Origin: Cercis canadensis
Taxonomy: Eukaryota; Streptophyta; Magnoliopsida; Fabales; Fabaceae
Assembly (NCBI GenBank): GCA_003255065.1
Contig: QAOA01000712.1
Span: 266,392 to 330,391, forward strand
Length of the DNA stretch: 64,000 nucleotides
Reading direction: 5' to 3'
In this document: positions 60,083 through 64,000 of the stretch, in pieces
How the letters are laid out: the number at the start of each line of letters is the position of its first letter
Numbering within the stretch: the stretch's first letter is position 1
Notes under the pieces: generated by a model
Seen by the model: only the letters and a program-made list of their open reading frames with translations
The model's database searches: none
What the model was told of the DNA's origin: nothing
Program-made: the position numbers and the translations under genes

Positions 60083-61279
60083 ACTGTCATTACGTAATAA
60101 CTCGACAGAGGGTGTTTGTAATTTAATCTTAAGTTTCAATCCGAAGCAAATTACCAATCCTACATAATTTGATTAATCAATTTGGACAGAAAGTAGATGG
60201 AAATGGTCTATGGTAGAATGACAAAGAGTGTCCTTAAAAATGAGTAAGAGTTGAAGTGATTTTGTACATTTTAGACAATATTTTTGTTCAATTATTTTTT
60301 TTAGTCATAATATATATGCAGTTAAAATTGACCCTTAAATGAAATTAAAACGGATGCTTACCTTAGTTGTATTATGAAAGAAAACTCTGCCAACACTAAT
60401 AAGTAGTAGTTAGAAAATTTAACTTTTTCTATACAATGATAATAACCCTAACAAGATAGTTATAATCAGCTTGTTTTTTTAACCTTGAAAAAATTTCTCC
60501 ACCCATAGTGGTAGTGTCTGAAAGCACAAAAAAAAGAAAAAGAAAATAATAGAAATGGTCCACCTTGGGCTCTCTTTCTATCTCCTAAATGTGTTAAGGT
60601 ACTATTTTTTTCATCTTCCTCATGCAATAAAGATACTAACAAGAGAAGATCTAAAACAAAGTAGGCAAATTAATCATTTACCCGTCACTAAGGGATACTA
60701 GGTTAAAAAAATGATAAAAACAATTGAAGTATGCTTATGAAGTTGGATTTCATGAATGACTATTAGGGTGAAGTACTTGAAATTTGAGCCAAGGTGTAGT
60801 GAAATTTGTACCTCAAGATAGGTGTTGTGTTACAAATGAGGATTAAAAGCAAAGCATTCAGAAGTTAAAGAAAAAATGTATGAGTTATTCATGTGCCTAG
60901 GCTTTATGTCTTTTCCCAATAAATCTCCCTTCATGTAGTTGGTGGCGATGTGTTAAATAAGGGAAAAACCCTTCCAACAAATTTAAACTTGGATAAGTTT
61001 CCTACAGTCAATAACTTTTGCATTGTGACATAATGGTTTCAAAACCTAGCCAAAGCTTGCTGAGGATATGGAAAGGGAGGATATTGATGATTATGGCTTG
61101 ATTGATGATTATGGAGCAAATCCTATTTAGGGATTCTATTATGGATTCACCTTTGTTCATGTTACTACGGAGGAAATGGCTGAAACTTAAGCCTTTCCCA
61201 TTAGAGAGAGCAAGTTATTTGGGGTTCATTTTGGCTTAGACTGGAAGCTAATTCAACCACACCGGGGTCAAAGAAACTT
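60083..61279. other. Intergenic spacer, no gene recognised
   Basis: AT-rich sequence. Around 61060-61270 short coding-like phrases appear on the plus strand but no family is recognised. Confidence 0.45.
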
Positions 61280-61645
61280 ATGAGCCCACCCCTTTTACAT
61301 CCTGTGCAGGCTTGTACGTGGGTAGCACCTATCATTGTTTATAATTATGATATTCCAAAGTGGGATTTGTTGGATATCCGGTTATACTTACCAAAGTGTG
61401 ATGAGGGCCCTCGTTATACAAGGAGATGGGATCCTATGCATGTTGGTGCCAGGGATTATTGGCATGGAAAAATGCAAGCAAAAGTTCATGTTTTGGTAGA
61501 TAAGGGTGAATTCCATAGAAGTGTGCATGGAGACAAGCCCAAACTGTTAGCTCCACAATTCTCTAATCCTATTTTGATGATAACAAATGACTTTAATTCT
61601 TTCAATATGTGTTTTTGGCTTAGTGTTTTTCTTAGAACAGGTTAG
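61280..61645 (+). CDS. Unrecognised 121-codon open frame
   Basis: An open frame with a non-repetitive, Trp-, Tyr- and Asp-rich composition (YNYDIPKWDLLDIRLYLP, then YTRRWDPMHVGARDYWHGKM). It resembles a real or once-real protein more than AT-rich noise does. I do not recognise any domain. There are no clear splice sites, no neighbours of related function, and it sits among transposons. It may be a fragment of a transposon-encoded or host protein. Confidence 0.25.
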   Translation: MSPPLLHPVQACTWVAPIIVYNYDIPKWDLLDIRLYLPKCDEGPRYTRRWDPMHVGARDYWHGKMQAKVHVLVDKGEFHRSVHGDKPKLLAPQFSNPILMITNDFNSFNMCFWLSVFLRTG

Positions 61646-63365
61646 CAAGGAAAGTTGAGAACTGGTTCTTCCTTTATGTAAGAACTAGTTCTTAAACTAG
61701 TTTACTCATTCTTCTGAAGCCATTTAATCAAGGTAAAAGTCCAAAAAATCCCCTTCAACTATGCTCTATGTGCAGTTTACCTACAAAACTTCAAAAATGT
61801 ATGAAAGACTTCCTTGAACTTTTAAAATGTGCATTTTAACCCCAAGACCCTGACGTCCGTCCATTAATAGATGGAAATGAGCACGTGTCGTGCACATGAT
61901 GTGATTAATCTAGGCCACAGTGCAATTTATAGGGGCATAAATGAAAATAAATTTATAAAATTGAGGTAAAAAAGTAATATTCAAAAAAATTTAGGGTCAA
62001 ATGATAATATTCAAAATTTGTTGTCTTCAACCTCTAACGGGTATCCATTTCTAGAAGTTGACCCGTTTTCAAATCCATTCGGGTTCTCTTCATATCTCTC
62101 TCATTTCTCAACTAAAATTTACAAATTGCATACAAATTTAAAGCTTGTGAAATTTGCAACAATATTTTGCTATTAGTTTTAAGATTGAAGCTCAAAATGA
62201 AGCACGAAAAGTAAGAGGAAGCAACAACAACAACAACCCCTTATTCATCGGGTTCATGAAGGCTTGATCTCAGAAAACAACAACAATAGCTTCAAAATCT
62301 TTAGAGAATTGAAACCCCCAAGGTTATGCTTCCAATCCCTTATTCTATCTCCTTCTTCAATCTTCCAATCCCTTCTTCCGTCCATTAATGGACGGACGTC
62401 AAGGTCGTGGGGGTAAAGTGCACATTTTAAAAGTTCAATGAAGTCTTTCCTATGTTTTTGAAGTTTTAGGGGTAGACCACACATAGGGCATAGTTGAAGG
62501 GGTTTTTTTGGACTTTTCCCTTTAATCAATGATGCTGACATGGATTTAGGCGTGTGAAGACTTTGAAATGCATAAGCCCATTTTGTGCATGTCAGAAGGT
62601 CACCTCAAATTGTGAAGTAATCTTTCCTTTATTGGGAGCTGGCGTAGATCCACTTTTCAAGGAAAGTTAGTAAAAAGCATCTCGTTTGTCACTACAAGAC
62701 AAAAGAAATGGTTAGTGGAATTCCTCTTCATCTTGGCGTGACACCTATTCTCCAATCAAGGGCTATTATTGCTCTTCACGTGTTGCTGGTTCTCCTTCAA
62801 GAGAGGATTTTCAAACCTTCAGAAGGGAAGAAGAAGAAATAGAAAAATAGAGAGCAAGGGTTAGGGTGCGATTGCAGCTCTGCCCTTTCAAAATTTTCTT
62901 GTACTTAGTTTCTTCTTCCTCATGTACTTTTCTCTGTAAAATCTTCTCTGAGAGAGAGAGAAAAAAAAAAATACTAATGGAGCTTGACTCTTATTTGAGT
63001 GTTTTGTACTCTGGATTTCAGTAGGAAATCAGTGAGTTACTTCTAGTTGTGATGCTAGAAGGAGAAAGTTCTTTGTGACCTTTGGAAAGAAACCATGGAT
63101 GTAAAAGCTTGGACAAATTAAACTTGATTTAGTGGAATCCCAAGAATTTGGAGAAGTGGATGTAGGCCTTAGTGTTGAACCACTATAAATTCGTGGCTAA
63201 GATTTTCTTAACTCATCTCTCCTTTTCTTGATTTCATATGCTTGTTGAATTTCAGCTTGATTGTGATGAATAATTATGATTTTTTGGGTTGCTCTGTTTG
63301 TGCTATTCTTTGTTAAATTGGATTTGAATTTTCTGTGTTCATCTATTCTGTTTTAGAACTAGTGC
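61646..63365 (+). mobile_element. Probable Ty1/copia LTR remnant (fossil), carrying a MITE
   Basis: The text around 61640-61722 and 62530-63365 looks like a long copia LTR: near its end the phrase GTGGATGTAGGCC..GTTGAACCACTATAAATTCGTG resembles the U5 region of SIRE-type LTRs. It is directly followed by a copia pol tail. Limits are unclear and no TSD was found. The MITE at 61732-62520 is inserted in it. Confidence 0.4.
61732..62520. mobile_element. Mutator-type MITE with ~144-bp inverted repeats and 9-bp TSD
   Basis: A 789-bp element with a perfect 9-bp TSD TTTAATCAA (61723-61731, 62521-62529). The arms begin GGTAAAAGTCCAAAAAATCC (left) and GGGAAAAGTCCAAAAAAACC (right, read inward), and match through TGACGTCCGTCCATTAAT. 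The long arms and 9-bp TSD place it with Mutator-like elements. The centre (about 61880-62370) is non-coding AT-rich sequence and contains a CAA repeat near 62220. Confidence 0.9.
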
Positions 63366-63560
63366 TTGATTGTGACGAATAATGCAAAAGGTATATCAAC
63401 TCCCATGAGTCCTGTCATGAAAGGAGATATTGAACTTTCTTTTGTTAGTATTGAAGATCAAATTGATGATATCTTCACCAAAGCACTAGCTGAAGAAACA
63501 TTTTCTTTTCTTAGACATGAACTAGGAGTGATACATTGGTCTCAATTGCATTCATCCTCT
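63366..63560 (+). pseudogene. Ty1/copia pol C-terminal tail (fossil)
   Basis: Encodes KGDIELSFVSIEDQIDDIFT and KALAEETFSFLRHELGVI, the end of the copia RNase H domain (typical form: KGDIELKFV.TE.QLADIFTKPL...F..LR.ELG). Only the very end of pol is present. The following ~450 bp may be the start of a 3' untranslated region or LTR. Confidence 0.85.
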
Positions 63561-64000
63561 TTGCATATTTCTTGTGTACATATGCATGTTATTTCTTTCT
63601 TCTTTCTTCTTTATCTTGTTGGTATCTTAAAGCTAGTTAATAATCATTTTTTCTTTGTATGCTTCTGGCAACTTGGCATAGAAATTTGAAATTTTTTAGA
63701 AAACTTTTTCTGCCCAATTTTCACTAAATTTGATCCTATTTTATTTAAGTCTGCCATATTTTTTTTGGAACTTTATCTTATTGGGTTTTTTCTTCTAAAA
63801 GGTTTCAGTTTTTTTTTTTTTTTGGGCTTGTTCTTTTAGGTTCTGATTTAAATAGTTTTCAACTCTATTTTGTAGGCTGGTTAAAAGTTTTTTTGTTCTG
63901 GGCCTGAATTCATTTTCGGCCCGCATTTTTCAGCCTTTGGCCAAAATGCGCGTTTCATTAAACTGCCTCTTGTGTTCCTTGTCAAAACGCCATGTTTTGA
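63561..64000. other. T-rich sequence after the copia tail
   Basis: T-rich with a poly-T run near 63810. It ends in a GC-richer stretch (GGCCAAAATGCGCG, AAAACGCCATGTTTTGA) that could be LTR sequence continuing beyond the window. No gene seen. Confidence 0.35.

Noticed and set aside
59607-60157. Minus-strand open frames of 119 and 129 codons
   Set aside because: They lie in the 5' LTR of the Ty3/gypsy element and duplicate the polyprotein tail present in the 3' LTR; not separate genes.
1-64000. tRNA, rRNA or other structured RNA genes
   Set aside because: None recognised; tRNA-like matches are retroelement primer sites only.

Overview
This is a stretch of nuclear DNA from a flowering plant, almost certainly a dicot. 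It holds one clearly intact host gene, four-exon cytosolic ribosomal protein eS19 (RPS19, 28548-30379, + strand). Most of the rest is repeats: a tandem satellite, nested LTR retroelements, DNA transposons of at least five superfamilies, a LINE remnant and a fossil plant pararetrovirus. The plant call rests on the eS19 sequence and its promoter motifs (telo-box, site II), tRNA-Asp and tRNA-iMet primer sites of plant LTR elements, a caulimovirid movement-protein relative, a B3/REM-type gene and a PYD4/AGT3 fragment. I cannot name the species.

Layout. 1-9845: a satellite with a 104-bp period, each unit made of three related ~35-bp subunits, broken by two solo LTRs (1761-3188, 3452-5245) and closed by a third LTR of the same family (9846-11259) with its primer site. 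About 13073-25337: a decayed PIF/Harbinger DNA transposon (transposase plus Myb/SANT-like protein, both on the minus strand). Its Myb-like gene is split by a 7-kb LTR element (13442-20463, TSD CTAGT) that carries gag-protease but no recognisable pol. 25338-26202: part of another LTR, cut by the Harbinger end. 26290-28130: a Mutator-like (MULE) fragment whose PB1-like exon is interrupted by a palindromic MITE (27390-28000). 28331-30379: RPS19 and its promoter. 31049-33060: MITEs and a LINE 3' end. 35160-39217: degenerate LTR-like DNA containing a solo LTR (37727-38400). 39265-41179: a CACTA-type element. 41870-48900: an endogenous caulimovirid fossil next to a TA/GA microsatellite, with an LTR inside it and a second solo LTR inside that one.

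49331-50365: a hAT-type element with an 8-bp TSD that carries two correctly spliceable exons of a host PYD4/AGT3-like aminotransferase gene. 50629-51872: a decayed B3-domain (REM-like) gene. 52457-60077: a Ty3/gypsy element with both LTRs, on the minus strand, whose polyprotein end runs into its 3' LTR. 61732-62520: a Mutator-type MITE with a 9-bp TSD, lying in what looks like a Ty1/copia LTR. 63366-63560: a copia pol tail.

Target-site duplications give a relative order of events: pararetrovirus, then LTR family B, then LTR family C; and LTR family C, then Harbinger, then the gag-protease element. Nine N-joins occur, several flanked by near-identical copies of the same sequence, so some apparent local duplications are probably unmerged contig overlaps. 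The most notable items are the hAT element carrying host exons, the pararetrovirus fossil with its nested insertions, and the trimeric satellite.
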